A stretch of 64,000 nt of DNA from Cognatilysobacter xinjiangensis (lineage in GTDB: Bacteria > Pseudomonadota > Gammaproteobacteria > Xanthomonadales > Xanthomonadaceae). The translations under genes were made by a program, and so were the position numbers. Shown here one piece after another: positions 1 through 8,227 of the stretch (position 1 is the stretch's first letter; the number at the start of each line of letters is the position of its first letter). The stretch is taken from contig NZ_BMXY01000004.1 in the NCBI RefSeq assembly GCF_014651995.1, positions 124,001-188,000 on the forward strand. Reading direction: 5' to 3'. The notes below the pieces were generated by a model. It made no database searches and had not been told where the DNA came from. It was given only the letters and a program-made list of their open reading frames with translations.

Positions 1-386
1 GCGCGCGTTTTTCCGCGGTGTCGATGGGCAATCCGCACGCGGTGCTGCGCGTCGACGACGCCGCGCGCGCGCCGGTCGACACGCTGGGCCCGGCGCTGCA
101 GCGCGACGCCGCGTTCCCCGACTCGGTCAACGTCGGCTTCCTGCAGGTGCTCGATCGCGGCCATCTGCGCCTGCGCGTGTACGAGCGCGGCGTCGGCGAG
201 ACGCGGGCCTGCGGCAGCGGCGCCTGCGCGGCGGCCGTGGTCGCCATGCGGCGCGGCTGGACCGATCGTGCCGTCGACGTCGAGCTGCCCGGCGGCACCC
301 TGCACATCGAGTGGCCGGCGGACGACGCGAGCGTCGCCATGACCGGCCCCGCCGCATTCGTATTCGAAGGAGAGTGGATCGCATGA
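1..386 (+). CDS. dapF: diaminopimelate epimerase, C-terminal part (cut by window start)
   Basis: DapF interconverts LL- and meso-diaminopimelate in the cytoplasm, the last steps of lysine and peptidoglycan precursor synthesis. Only the C-terminal ~127 codons are present, and the frame is open through the left edge (codons start at base 3). The conserved block VSMGNPH and the second catalytic-cysteine motif [14 protein letters not shown] are both visible; the cysteine of ACGSG is the general acid/base of the family. The first catalytic cysteine lies outside the window. The TGA stop overlaps the next gene's ATG (ATGA at 383-386), so dapF and the DUF484 gene are probably translationally coupled, the usual arrangement in proteobacteria. 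Confidence 0.96.
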   Translation, partial: ARFSAVSMGNPHAVLRVDDAARAPVDTLGPALQRDAAFPDSVNVGFLQVLDRGHLRLRVYERGVGETRACGSGACAAAVVAMRRGWTDRAVDVELPGGTLHIEWPADDASVAMTGPAAFVFEGEWIA

Positions 387-1057
387 CCGACAGCACCGAC
401 ACGCTCGGCGCGCACGAAGTGGCGACGTGGCTGCGACGCCATCCCGAGTTCCTGCGCCAGTTCCCGGACCTCGCCGGTTCGCTGGTGGTGCCTCGCGAAT
501 CGGGCCCGGCGGCCTCGCTGGCGAGCTACCAGCTCGACCTTCTGCGCGAGAAGAACCGCGAGCTCACGCGCCGCCTGCACGAGCTGTTCGCCAATGCGCA
601 GGAGAACGAGCGCCTGTCGGTGCGCATCCACCAGCTCACGCTGGCGCTGATGCGCCAGACCAGCGCGGTGGACACGCTGCGCGCGATGGCCGCCTCGCTG
701 GCCGAGGACTTCAACGGCGACATCGTGCGCATCATCCTGCTCAAGCCGATCGACGGGGTCGAGCCGGCCGACTGGCTCGACGTGATCGGCCCGGGCGACA
801 TGCGCTTCAAGCCCTTCGCCGACTTCCTGGCCGGCGACGAGCCGCTGTGTGGGCGCCTGCAGCCGGCCAAGCACGATGTGCTCTACGGCGAGCGCGTCGA
901 CGATGTGCAGTCCACGGCGCTGTTCAGCGCGCACGGGCTCGCGATGATCGCCGTGGGCAGCCGCGAGCCGAACCGTTTCTACCCCGGTATGGGCACGCTG
1001 TTCCTGCGCATGATGGGCGAGTCCTTCGGCGCGGCGCTGTCGAGGTATGTCGACTGA
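383..1057 (+). CDS. DUF484 family protein (GAF-like)
   Basis: This 224-residue protein matches DUF484, a cytoplasmic GAF-fold family of unknown function almost always encoded between dapF and xerC. Visible hallmarks are the N-terminal helical segment [13 protein letters not shown], a charged probable coiled coil around residues 45-80, and a C-terminal GAF-like half ending [16 protein letters not shown]. The ATG at 383 was chosen because it overlaps the dapF stop as ATGA and gives the expected family length; a longer in-frame start at 311 would sit inside dapF. The 3' end overlaps xerC by 11 bp. A link to recombination or cell division is suggested only by its neighbours. Confidence 0.93.
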   Translation: MTDSTDTLGAHEVATWLRRHPEFLRQFPDLAGSLVVPRESGPAASLASYQLDLLREKNRELTRRLHELFANAQENERLSVRIHQLTLALMRQTSAVDTLRAMAASLAEDFNGDIVRIILLKPIDGVEPADWLDVIGPGDMRFKPFADFLAGDEPLCGRLQPAKHDVLYGERVDDVQSTALFSAHGLAMIAVGSREPNRFYPGMGTLFLRMMGESFGAALSRYVD

Positions 1058-1973
1058 CGCCGCGCCCGTAGCGACGCCGGCGAGAGTCGAGGCCTTCCTC
1101 GCGCATCTCGCCGGCGAGCGCCAGGTGTCGACGCATACGCTCGACGCCTACCGGCGCGACCTCGTCGCGCTCGCGGGCTGGGCCGCGCCGCGCGGCGTCG
1201 CCGTCGATGCGCTCGATGGCGACCATCTACGGGGCTTCGTCGCCGACGAGCACCGTCGCGGCTGCGCGCCCAAGACGCTGCAGCGCCGGCTGTCGGCCTG
1301 CCGCAGCTTCTACGGCTGGATGCTGCGGCACGGACGCATCGCCGCGAACCCGGCTGCAGGCCTGCGTGCGCCGAAGGCGCCGCGCAAGCTGCCGAAGGTG
1401 CTCGATCCGGACGAGGCGAAGCTGCTCGTCGAGACGCCGGTCGACGCGCCTCTGGGCCTGCGCGATCGTGCGCTGCTCGAGCTGTTCTATTCCTCCGGGC
1501 TGCGGCTGGCGGAACTCTGCGGCCTGCGCTGGGCGCAGGTCGACCTCGACGATGCGCTGGTGACCGTGCATGGCAAGGGCCGCCGCGAGCGCGTGGTGCC
1601 GATCGGCTCGCATGCGCTCGCCGCGCTCGCCGACTGGCGCGCGTCGACCGGCGCGAAACCCGACGAGCCGGTGTTTCCGGGCCGAGGTGGCGCACCCATT
1701 ACAGCGCGCGCCGTACAGCTGCGCGTACGCCAGCTCGCCGAGCGCCAGGGCCTGTTCAAGCAGGTGCATCCGCACATGCTGCGGCACTCGTTCGCCAGCC
1801 ACATCCTCGAATCGTCGGGCGACCTGCGCGGCGTGCAGGAGTTGCTCGGCCACGCGGACCTGTCGACGACGCAGATCTACACGCACCTCGACTATCAGCA
1901 TCTCGCGAAGGTGTACGACGCCGCGCATCCGCGTGCGCGGCGGAAAGCGGCCGACGTCGACGACGAGGCTTGA
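1047..1973 (+). CDS. xerC: site-specific tyrosine recombinase XerC
   Basis: XerC acts with XerD and FtsK at dif to resolve chromosome dimers. The 308-residue protein has the N-terminal SAM-like core-binding domain (about residues 12-100) and a C-terminal catalytic domain with all active-site residues: R153 in SSGLRLAEL, K177 in HGKGRRE, H243 and R246 in HPHMLRHSFASH, H269 in ELLGHADLSTT and nucleophile Y278 in QIYTHLD. Length is normal for XerC (about 300). It follows DUF484 with an 11-bp overlap. XerC is preferred over XerD because of the dapF-DUF484-xerC gene order. Nothing suggests an integron or phage integrase. Confidence 0.96.
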   Translation: MSTDAAPVATPARVEAFLAHLAGERQVSTHTLDAYRRDLVALAGWAAPRGVAVDALDGDHLRGFVADEHRRGCAPKTLQRRLSACRSFYGWMLRHGRIAANPAAGLRAPKAPRKLPKVLDPDEAKLLVETPVDAPLGLRDRALLELFYSSGLRLAELCGLRWAQVDLDDALVTVHGKGRRERVVPIGSHALAALADWRASTGAKPDEPVFPGRGGAPITARAVQLRVRQLAERQGLFKQVHPHMLRHSFASHILESSGDLRGVQELLGHADLSTTQIYTHLDYQHLAKVYDAAHPRARRKAADVDDEA

Positions 1974-2081
1974 ACGCCGGCCGGGCGACCCTCACTTCGG
2001 AATGACGCCGCTTCGAGCGGCGGCACGATCGCCGCACCGCCGGCGCCAAGGACCGCTACCCGGTCCGATTCCGGAGCCCTG

Positions 2082-2636
2082 ATGGATCCCAGCCGCAATC
2101 CCAACGTCTTCCACGCCACCACGATCCTGTCGGTGCGCCGCAATGGCCGCGTCGCGGTCGGCGGCGACGGTCAGGTCACGCTCGGCCACACGGTCATGAA
2201 GGCCAATGCGCGCAAGGTGCGCCGCCTGGGCCGAGACGGCCAGGTGCTGGCCGGCTTCGCCGGTGCCGCCGCCGACGCGTTCACCCTGTTCGAACTGTTC
2301 GAATCGAAGCTCGAGAAGCACGGCCAGCTGCAGCGCGCCGCGGTCGAGATGGCCAAGGACTGGCGCACCGAGCGCCGCCTCGGAAAGCTCGAAGCGCTGC
2401 TGTGCGTGGCCGATCGCGAGACCTCGCTGATCGTCTCCGGCACCGGCGACGTGATCGAGCCCGAGGACGGCATCGTCGCGATCGGCTCCGGCGGCGCGTA
2501 TGCGCTGTCGGCGGCGCGCGCGCTGCTCGCGCATACCGAGCTCGACGCGCGCTCGATCGTCACCGAGTCGCTGAACATCGCCGGCGACGTCTGCATCTAC
2601 ACCAACCGCAACCTGGTGGTCGAAGAGCTGGCCTGA
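2082..2636 (+). CDS. hslV: ATP-dependent protease, peptidase subunit HslV (ClpQ)
   Basis: HslV forms the proteolytic dodecamer of the HslUV chaperone-protease. The 184-residue protein has the HslV signature [20 protein letters not shown], the GSGG motif and the C-terminal [11 protein letters not shown] block. The catalytic N-terminal threonine corresponds to T13, so 12 residues precede it. Many HslV proteins start directly at Met-Thr-Thr, so this one may carry a short propeptide that must be removed. The ATG at 2082 is the only in-frame start close to the family start. hslU follows 71 bp downstream. The 108-bp gap after xerC holds only a weak hairpin (2006-2022). Confidence 0.97.
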   Translation: MDPSRNPNVFHATTILSVRRNGRVAVGGDGQVTLGHTVMKANARKVRRLGRDGQVLAGFAGAAADAFTLFELFESKLEKHGQLQRAAVEMAKDWRTERRLGKLEALLCVADRETSLIVSGTGDVIEPEDGIVAIGSGGAYALSAARALLAHTELDARSIVTESLNIAGDVCIYTNRNLVVEELA

Positions 2637-2707
2637 GCCGTGTCGCCGCGCCCGATAGGCGCGCACGCGTGACGCCGCATCACGACGCCTTCCAACGAAT
2701 CCGGACC

Positions 2708-4099
2708 ATGCCCCTGAAGCCCGATACCAGCAGCGCCACCATGACCCCGCGCGAGATCGTGCAGGAACTCGACCGCCACATCGTCGGCCAGCACGACGCC
2801 AAGCGCGCGGTCGCCATCGCGCTGCGCAACCGCTGGCGCCGCATGCAGCTCGAGCCCGAGCTGCGCAACGAGGTGATGCCCAAGAACATCCTGATGATCG
2901 GCCCGACCGGCGTCGGCAAGACCGAGATCGCGCGGCGCCTCGCCACGCTCGCCAACGCGCCGTTCGTGAAGGTGGAAGCCACGCGCTTCACCGAGGTCGG
3001 CTACGTGGGCAAGGACGTCGAGCAGATCGTGCGCGACCTCGCCGATACCGCGGTCAAGATGTATCGCGAGCAGGCCAAGACCAAGGTGCGCACGCAGGCC
3101 GAGGAACGCGCCGAGGAGCGCATCCTCGACGTGCTGCTGCCGCGTCGCGAGAAGGGCCCGGTGTTCGGCTTCGAGGAAACGCAGCCGCACGACGACGAGG
3201 CCGAGGAGCAGAAGAAGTACGAGGCCACGCGCGCCAAGCTGCGCAAGCAGCTGCGCAGCGGCGCGCTGGACGAGCGCGAGATCGAGATCGAGAGCGCGGT
3301 GAACGTGGGCGTCGACATCATGGCGCCGCCCGGCATGGAGGAGATGGGCCAGCAGCTGCGGCAGATGTTCTCGCAGGTGGCAGGCGCCAAGACCCATCGG
3401 CGCACGATGACGATCGCCACCGCGCGCTCGATGCTGATCGAGGAGGAAGCCGGCAAGCTGGTCAACGAGGAGGACGTGCGCGAGGCGGCGATCGAGGCCT
3501 GCGAGCAGCACGGCATCGTGTTCATCGACGAGATCGACAAGATCGCCAAGCGCGGCGAGAGCGGCATCACCGGCGGCGACGTCTCGCGCGAGGGCGTGCA
3601 GCGCGACCTGCTGCCGCTGGTGGAAGGCTCGACGGTGAGCACCAAGTACGGCTCCGTGAAGACCGACCACATCCTGTTCATCGCCTCGGGCGCATTCCAC
3701 CTCGCCAAGCCCAGCGACCTGATCCCCGAGCTGCAGGGCCGCTTCCCGATCCGCGTCGAGCTGTCCTCGCTGAGCAAGGACGACTTCGTCAAGATCCTCA
3801 CCGAGCCGCGTGCTTCGCTGACGCACCAGTACATCGAGCTGATGCGCACCGAGGGCGTGCGGCTCAGGTTCGATGCCGATGCGATCGAGCGCCTCGCCGA
3901 GCTCGCGGCGCAGGTCAACGAGCGCCAGGAGAACATCGGCGCACGGCGTCTGCACACCGTGCTGGAGCGCCTGCTCGATTCGTTGAGCTTCGAGGCGCCC
4001 GATCGCGACGGCCAGGCGGTCACCATCGATGCCGCCTACGTCGACGCGCACCTCGCCGAGCTGGTGAAGGACCCGGATCTCTCGCGCTACATCCTCTAG
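2708..4099 (+). CDS. hslU: ATPase subunit HslU (ClpY) of the HslUV protease
   Basis: HslU is the AAA+ unfoldase that feeds substrates to HslV. From the ATG at 2708 it has 463 residues. It shows the N-terminal [17 protein letters not shown] block, Walker [14 protein letters not shown], Walker B VFIDEIDK, the sensor region [12 protein letters not shown] and the C-terminal RYIL tail that docks into HslV. The intermediate I-domain (about residues 120-250) is present, so the protein is full length. The ATG at 2741 (MTPREIV) is an equally credible start because many homologues begin there. Its TAG stop shares the palindrome CTAG (4096-4099) with the stop of the convergent gene. Confidence 0.97.
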   Translation: MPLKPDTSSATMTPREIVQELDRHIVGQHDAKRAVAIALRNRWRRMQLEPELRNEVMPKNILMIGPTGVGKTEIARRLATLANAPFVKVEATRFTEVGYVGKDVEQIVRDLADTAVKMYREQAKTKVRTQAEERAEERILDVLLPRREKGPVFGFEETQPHDDEAEEQKKYEATRAKLRKQLRSGALDEREIEIESAVNVGVDIMAPPGMEEMGQQLRQMFSQVAGAKTHRRTMTIATARSMLIEEEAGKLVNEEDVREAAIEACEQHGIVFIDEIDKIAKRGESGITGGDVSREGVQRDLLPLVEGSTVSTKYGSVKTDHILFIASGAFHLAKPSDLIPELQGRFPIRVELSSLSKDDFVKILTEPRASLTHQYIELMRTEGVRLRFDADAIERLAELAAQVNERQENIGARRLHTVLERLLDSLSFEAPDRDGQAVTIDAAYVDAHLAELVKDPDLSRYIL

Positions 4100-4578
4100 C
4101 GCGGGGCCTCGCCGCTGCGGCGCGCACGCGCCAGCAGCGGCAGCCCGAACCAGAGCATCGAGAACACGGCCATCAGCGCGGCGGCGACCACGCCCGCCAC
4201 GACGTGGCCGTCGATGAGGCGGCCGACGAGGTAGGTGTCGAGCACCAGCCCGAGCATGAGGAACGGCATGCCGAGCATCATCAGGCGCGTGGAAATGCGC
4301 ACGAAGTGCCCGGTGACGCGATCGGGCGCGGTGAGGCGGTGGTAGGCCGCGGGCGTCATGATCAGCGCGATCGCCACGCCCACCAGCGCGATCGCACCGA
4401 GATGCACCAGCTTCTCGCCATGCGTGAGCGCATCGTCGAAGCGCTGGTTGAACACCGCGACGAGCTGGAAGCCGAACAGCGCCTGCACGCCGGGAAGCAC
4501 CATGCGGCACTCCTCGATCAGATAGTCGGCGGCTTTCGCCAGCGACAGCGTTTCCGCGCCTTCCAGGTTCTCGTGCAT
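4096..4578 (-). CDS. DUF6328-type small integral membrane protein
   Basis: This 160-residue protein has a short polar N-terminus ([13 protein letters not shown]) followed by four hydrophobic segments: [17 protein letters not shown], the region around [34 protein letters not shown] and [20 protein letters not shown]. Between them lies YHRLTAPD. This layout matches the DUF6328 family of four-helix membrane proteins of unknown function. The ATG at 4578 is preferred because it has a GGAGG-like site just upstream and gives the family length; upstream in-frame extensions are arginine-rich and not membrane-like. It converges on hslU with overlapping stop codons. No function can be assigned from context. 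Confidence 0.75.
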   Translation of the reverse strand: MHENLEGAETLSLAKAADYLIEECRMVLPGVQALFGFQLVAVFNQRFDDALTHGEKLVHLGAIALVGVAIALIMTPAAYHRLTAPDRVTGHFVRISTRLMMLGMPFLMLGLVLDTYLVGRLIDGHVVAGVVAAALMAVFSMLWFGLPLLARARRSGEAPR

Positions 4579-4801
4579 CGACGGCCTCCTTGACGGAGAC
4601 GATGCAGCGCGGCGCGTGGCTGCGACGTAATGGCCGCTCGCGGCGTGCGCATGCCTGAACCGGACAGGTGGCGGCTGTCGCGTGCATGAACCGCGCCGCG
4701 GCGTCGCGCGTAGCGGCCACGATTTCGATGAAGCCTGCACATCGGCCTGCCTAACGTCGACCGTGACGCGCCGGATGGCCCGGTGCAGGAGCGGATACGA
4801 G

Positions 4802-5236
4802 ATGGCGATCGTGATGATCCACGGGCCCGACAACCCGGAGGGCCGAAAACCGGACGGCAACGTGCAGGCGGGCCTGAGCCAGCGCGCGCAGTCGGCGGGG
4901 CATGCACTGCTGCACTACCGCTGCGCCACCGAGCGGCAGCTCGCCGAGCGGCTCGCGCGCATCGACCGCGGCCAGGCCGACATCATCCTGCTCGACCCCG
5001 GCCGCTGCGCCGGCGACGGCCCGCTGCATCGCAGCCTGAGCCATCTGCAGGTGCCCTACATCGAAGTGCACGACGACAGCTTCGACCGCCCCGAACCGCA
5101 GCTTCCCGACGACGCCGGCCCGCGCGTGGCGGTGGTGAACGGCTACCAGGCGCAGAGCTACACGCTGGCCATGTCGATGGCGCTGGAGAAGCTCGGCTGC
5201 GCGGACTGCGAGAACGATTTCAACGTCGGCACCTGA
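4802..5236 (+). CDS. degenerate type II 3-dehydroquinate dehydratase-like protein
   Basis: The 144-residue protein has the length and order of landmarks of AroQ (type II dehydroquinase). It has an N-terminal VMIHGPDNPEG where AroQ has an N-G-P-N-L loop, a central IILLDPG strand, QVPYIEVHDDS matching AroQ IEVHISN (catalytic His kept as H90), and VVNGYQAQSYTLAMSMALEKL matching the C-terminal GYxLAL helix. The flexible-loop Arg-Glu-Pro-x-x-Tyr segment, including the catalytic tyrosine, is not recognisable, and the NPxxxTHTS motif is replaced by DPGRCAGDG. Dehydratase activity is therefore doubtful; a non-catalytic or altered role is inferred. The ATG at 4802 has AGGAG 10 bases upstream. ubiE follows 30 bp later. 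Confidence 0.7.
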   Translation: MAIVMIHGPDNPEGRKPDGNVQAGLSQRAQSAGHALLHYRCATERQLAERLARIDRGQADIILLDPGRCAGDGPLHRSLSHLQVPYIEVHDDSFDRPEPQLPDDAGPRVAVVNGYQAQSYTLAMSMALEKLGCADCENDFNVGT

Positions 5237-5254
5237 CCGGTACCGCCGGGGTGC

Positions 5255-5260
5255 GATAAT
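5255..5260 (+). promoter_or_regulatory. -10 box of probable leaderless ubiE promoter
   Basis: GATAAT ends six bases before the ubiE ATG (5267). With the normal ~7-base distance from the -10 box, transcription would start on or next to the start codon. No purine-rich ribosome site lies between. The -35 region is weak. Confidence 0.5.
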
Positions 5261-5266
5261 CGCCGA

Positions 5267-6025
5267 ATGAGCGAAGACACGCGCCCCGGCACCACCCATT
5301 TCGGCTACCGCGACGTCCCCGTCGGCGAGAAGCAGAAGCTCGTCGGCGAGGTCTTCTCGTCCGTCGCCTCCAAGTACGACGTGATGAACGACCTGATGTC
5401 GTTCGGCATCCATCGCATCTGGAAGCGCTATTTCGTCGCCACCGCGCAGGTCAAGCGCGGCGATCGCGTGCTCGACCTCGCCGGCGGCACCGGCGACATC
5501 GCCGTGCTGCTCAAGAACCGCGTCGGCGACGCCGGCGAGGTGGTGGTCGGCGACATCAACGGCGACATGCTGCGCGTGGGCCGTGACCGCCTGACCGACC
5601 GCGGCCTCGTGCGCGGCCTGGACTGGGTGCAGTGCAACGCGCAGGCGCTGCCGTTCCCGGACGCCAGCTTCGACCTCGTCACCATCGCCTTCGGCCTGCG
5701 CAACGTCACCGACAAGGACGCCGCGCTGCGCGAGATGAACCGCGTCCTGCGCCCGGGCGGGCAGGCGCGCGTGCTGGAGTTCTCGCAGGTCACGGCCGAC
5801 TGGTTCCGTCCGCTCTACGACTTCCACTCCTTCAACGTGCTGCCCAAGCTCGGCGCGATGATCGCCGGCGACGAAGGCTCATACCGCTATCTCGCCGAAA
5901 GCATCCGCAAGCATCCGCCGCAGCGCGAGCTGCAGGGCATGATGGAGGCCGCGGGCTTCGTGCGCAGCGGCTATCGCAATCTCTCCAACGGCATCGTCGC
6001 GATCCATACCGGTTACCGCGCCTGA
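5267..6025 (+). CDS. ubiE: ubiquinone/menaquinone biosynthesis C-methyltransferase UbiE
   Basis: UbiE is the SAM-dependent C-methyltransferase of ubiquinone synthesis (and of menaquinone where that is made). The 252-residue protein carries the family signatures: KYDVMNDLMSFGIHRIWK near the N-terminus, the SAM-binding glycine loop VLDLAGGTGDIA, the LPFPDASFDLVTIAFGLRNV segment and the C-terminal LSNGIVAIHTGYRA. Length matches E. coli UbiE (251). A -10-like GATAAT ends only six bases before the ATG and there is no Shine-Dalgarno site, so the mRNA may be leaderless. A G+C-rich hairpin lies just downstream (6037-6062). Confidence 0.97.
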   Translation: MSEDTRPGTTHFGYRDVPVGEKQKLVGEVFSSVASKYDVMNDLMSFGIHRIWKRYFVATAQVKRGDRVLDLAGGTGDIAVLLKNRVGDAGEVVVGDINGDMLRVGRDRLTDRGLVRGLDWVQCNAQALPFPDASFDLVTIAFGLRNVTDKDAALREMNRVLRPGGQARVLEFSQVTADWFRPLYDFHSFNVLPKLGAMIAGDEGSYRYLAESIRKHPPQRELQGMMEAAGFVRSGYRNLSNGIVAIHTGYRA

Positions 6026-6036
6026 CGCCATCGCGC

Positions 6037-6062
6037 GCCGCGCCGGCTGAACGCGGCGCGGC
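6037..6062 (+). terminator. G+C-rich hairpin after ubiE
   Basis: GCCGCGCC (6037-6044) pairs perfectly with GGCGCGGC (6055-6062) across a 10-base loop. There is no T-run after it, so it is a weak terminator or mRNA 3'-end stabiliser for ubiE. Confidence 0.4.
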
Positions 6063-6108
6063 CTGCGCGCATAGGTCGTAAGTCATGCCCGCGCGCGTCG
6101 CGCGAAAC

Positions 6109-6128
6109 GGCCGCAGTACACTGCGGCC
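6109..6128 (+). promoter_or_regulatory. perfect 20-bp palindrome over -10-like box, upstream of M1 peptidase
   Basis: GGCCGCAGTACACTGCGGCC is two perfect 9-base arms around AC. It contains TACACT (6117-6122), a reasonable -10 box 27 bases before the ATG at 6150. It may be an operator over the promoter, or a -10 box with a GC-rich discriminator that happens to be symmetrical. Confidence 0.5.
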
Positions 6129-6149
6129 CTTCTCCGACGAGCCTCGACC

Positions 6150-8102
6150 ATGCGATCGATCTCACTGACCCTGTGCGGCCTCGCCATCGGCATCGCCGCC
6201 ATCGTCGCCGGCTGCAATCGCGACGACGCCACCACCACGGCTGCGGGCAATGCCGCCAAGCCGGCCGCGCCTGCCGCCAGCGAGGCCGCGCGCCCCGACG
6301 AGCATTCCTTCGCCGAGCCCGACAAGGTCCGCATCAAGGACCTCGCGCTCGAGCTCAACGTCGACTTCGCGCAGAAGCAGCTCGCCGGCAGCGTGACCTA
6401 CACGCTGGACTGGCTCGATCCGAAGTGGGGCAAGCTGGTGCTCGACACGCGCGACCTCACCATCGAGAAGGTGGTGGGCGAGGGCGCCGACGGCCGCTGG
6501 ACCGACCTCACCCACGTGCTCGCGCCGGCCGACAAGATCCTCGGCAGCGCGCTCACCATCGCCGCGCCCGAGCGCAACAAGCGCATCCGCGTGACCTACC
6601 GCACCTCGCCGAACGCATCGGGCCTGCAGTGGCTGACGCCGGAGATGACGGAAGGCAAGAAGACGCCCTTCATGTTCAGCCAGTCGCAGCAGATCCACGC
6701 ACGCTCGTGGGTGCCGCTGCAGGACACGACGATGGTGCGCTTCACCTACACCGCGCACGTGACGTCGCCGAAGGACGTCATGGTGCTGATGAGCGCCAAC
6801 AACGACCCCGCCGCCGTGCGTGACGGCGACTACAGCTTCGAGATGCCGCAGGCGATCCCGTCGTACCTCATGGCCATCGCCGCCGGCGACCTCGTGTTCA
6901 AGCCGACCGGCCCGCGCTCGGGCGTGTGGGCCGAGCCGTCGATGGCGCCGAAGGCCGCCGCCGAGTTCGTCGACACGCCGAAGATGATGGCCACCGCCGA
7001 GCAGCTCTACGGCCCGTACCGCTGGGGGCGCTACGACGTGCTGGTGCTGCCGCCCTCGTTCCCCTACGGCGGCATGGAGAACCCGCGCCTGACCTTCGCG
7101 ACGCCGACGGTCATCACAGGCGACAAGTCGCTGGTGTCGCTGGTCGCGCACGAGCTGGCGCACAGCTGGTCGGGCAACCTCGTCACCTTCGCCACCTCGC
7201 GTGACGCCTGGCTCAACGAGGGTTTCACCAGCTACGTCGAGAACCGCATCGTCGAGGCGCTCTACGGCCGCGAGCGCGCCGACATGGAGAGCGTGATCGC
7301 GCGCAACGAGCTGCGCGCCGAGTTCACGCCCGAGAACACCTCGCGCCAGCCGCTGGCGGTCAAGCCCGGCGTGCTGAAGGACCCGGACGACAACCTCGGC
7401 TCCACCGTCTACGCCAAGGGCGCGTGGTTCCTGCAGTTCCTCGAGCAGCGCTTCGGCCGCGAGAACTTCGACGCATTCCTGCGCGGCTACTTCGACCACT
7501 TCGCGTTCCAGTCGATCGGCACGCAGCAGTTCGCCGAGTACGCCAAGGCCAACCTGCTCGACAAGTACCCGGGCAAGGTCACGCAGGCCGAGTTCGATGC
7601 GTGGCTGTACGAGCCGGGCATCCCGTCGACGGCGCCGCAGCTGTCGTCGCCGCGCTTCGATGCGGTCGACGCCGCGCGCAAGGCCTGGCTGGACGGCGGC
7701 GCGCTGCCGGCGAACACGCTGACCTCGAAGTGGTCGACGCAGGAGTGGGTGCACTTCATCGAGGGCATGCCCGAGACACTGCCGACCGAGCGCCTCGCCG
7801 CGCTCGACGCCGCCTACCGTTTCACCGGCACCAGCAACGGCGAGATCGCGCAGCGCTGGTATCCGCTCGCGGTGCGCAGCGGCTACACGCAGGCGAACGA
7901 GGCGATCGGCGAGTTCCTCGCGCGCATCGGCCGCCGCAAGCTGATCATGCCGACCTACGGCGCGCTGGTGCAGACGCCGCAGGGCCTCGCATTCGCCGAG
8001 CAGGTCTACGCCAAGGCCAAGCCCGGCTACCACCCGATCACCTCGGGCAGCGTCGAGCAGGTGATCGCCGACGCGAAGGCACGCGGCGGCGCGGCGAAGT
8101 AA
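6150..8102 (+). CDS. M1 family metallo-aminopeptidase, predicted lipoprotein (LTA4-hydrolase-like)
   Basis: This 650-residue zinc aminopeptidase would trim peptides in the periplasm. It has a signal peptide with lipobox VAGC (C22). The M1 substrate-anchoring motif appears as GGMEN (307-311). The zinc site is H334-E-L-A-H338 with third ligand E357 in LNEGFTSYVE. The stretches GGMENPRLTFATP and SWSGNLVT resemble leukotriene A4 hydrolase and bacterial cold-active aminopeptidases, and a C-terminal helical domain (about 460-640) fits that subgroup. It is preceded by a perfect 20-bp palindrome containing TACACT and followed by a good terminator. Retention in the envelope is inferred from the lipobox. 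Confidence 0.93.
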   Translation: MRSISLTLCGLAIGIAAIVAGCNRDDATTTAAGNAAKPAAPAASEAARPDEHSFAEPDKVRIKDLALELNVDFAQKQLAGSVTYTLDWLDPKWGKLVLDTRDLTIEKVVGEGADGRWTDLTHVLAPADKILGSALTIAAPERNKRIRVTYRTSPNASGLQWLTPEMTEGKKTPFMFSQSQQIHARSWVPLQDTTMVRFTYTAHVTSPKDVMVLMSANNDPAAVRDGDYSFEMPQAIPSYLMAIAAGDLVFKPTGPRSGVWAEPSMAPKAAAEFVDTPKMMATAEQLYGPYRWGRYDVLVLPPSFPYGGMENPRLTFATPTVITGDKSLVSLVAHELAHSWSGNLVTFATSRDAWLNEGFTSYVENRIVEALYGRERADMESVIARNELRAEFTPENTSRQPLAVKPGVLKDPDDNLGSTVYAKGAWFLQFLEQRFGRENFDAFLRGYFDHFAFQSIGTQQFAEYAKANLLDKYPGKVTQAEFDAWLYEPGIPSTAPQLSSPRFDAVDAARKAWLDGGALPANTLTSKWSTQEWVHFIEGMPETLPTERLAALDAAYRFTGTSNGEIAQRWYPLAVRSGYTQANEAIGEFLARIGRRKLIMPTYGALVQTPQGLAFAEQVYAKAKPGYHPITSGSVEQVIADAKARGGAAK

Positions 8103-8124
8103 CCCGCCGCGAAATACTGGAACG

Positions 8125-8156
8125 AAGGCCGTCGACCGCGAGGTCGGCGGCCTTTT
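8125..8156 (+). terminator. intrinsic terminator after M1 peptidase gene
   Basis: AAGGCCGTCGACC (8125-8137) pairs with GGTCGGCGGCCTT (8142-8154), with a GCGA loop and one G-T wobble, and is followed by TTCGTT. It separates the peptidase gene from the lipoprotein-EAL pair. Confidence 0.8.
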
Positions 8157-8227
8157 CGTTGCGCGCAGCGGCATCGTGCCGGGCGCGGCTGTTATCGTCC
8201 CCTTCCGTCCCGCCGGAGAACGCCGCG

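Noticed and set aside
2006-2022. CGCCGCT-TCG-AGCGGCG hairpin between xerC and hslV
   Set aside because: No T-run and possible chance origin; no evidence for a riboswitch or heat-shock thermometer.
2597-4720. 707-codon minus-strand frame opposite hslU
   Set aside because: hslU is unmistakable on the plus strand; only the 4096-4578 part of minus strand contains a real gene, in another frame.
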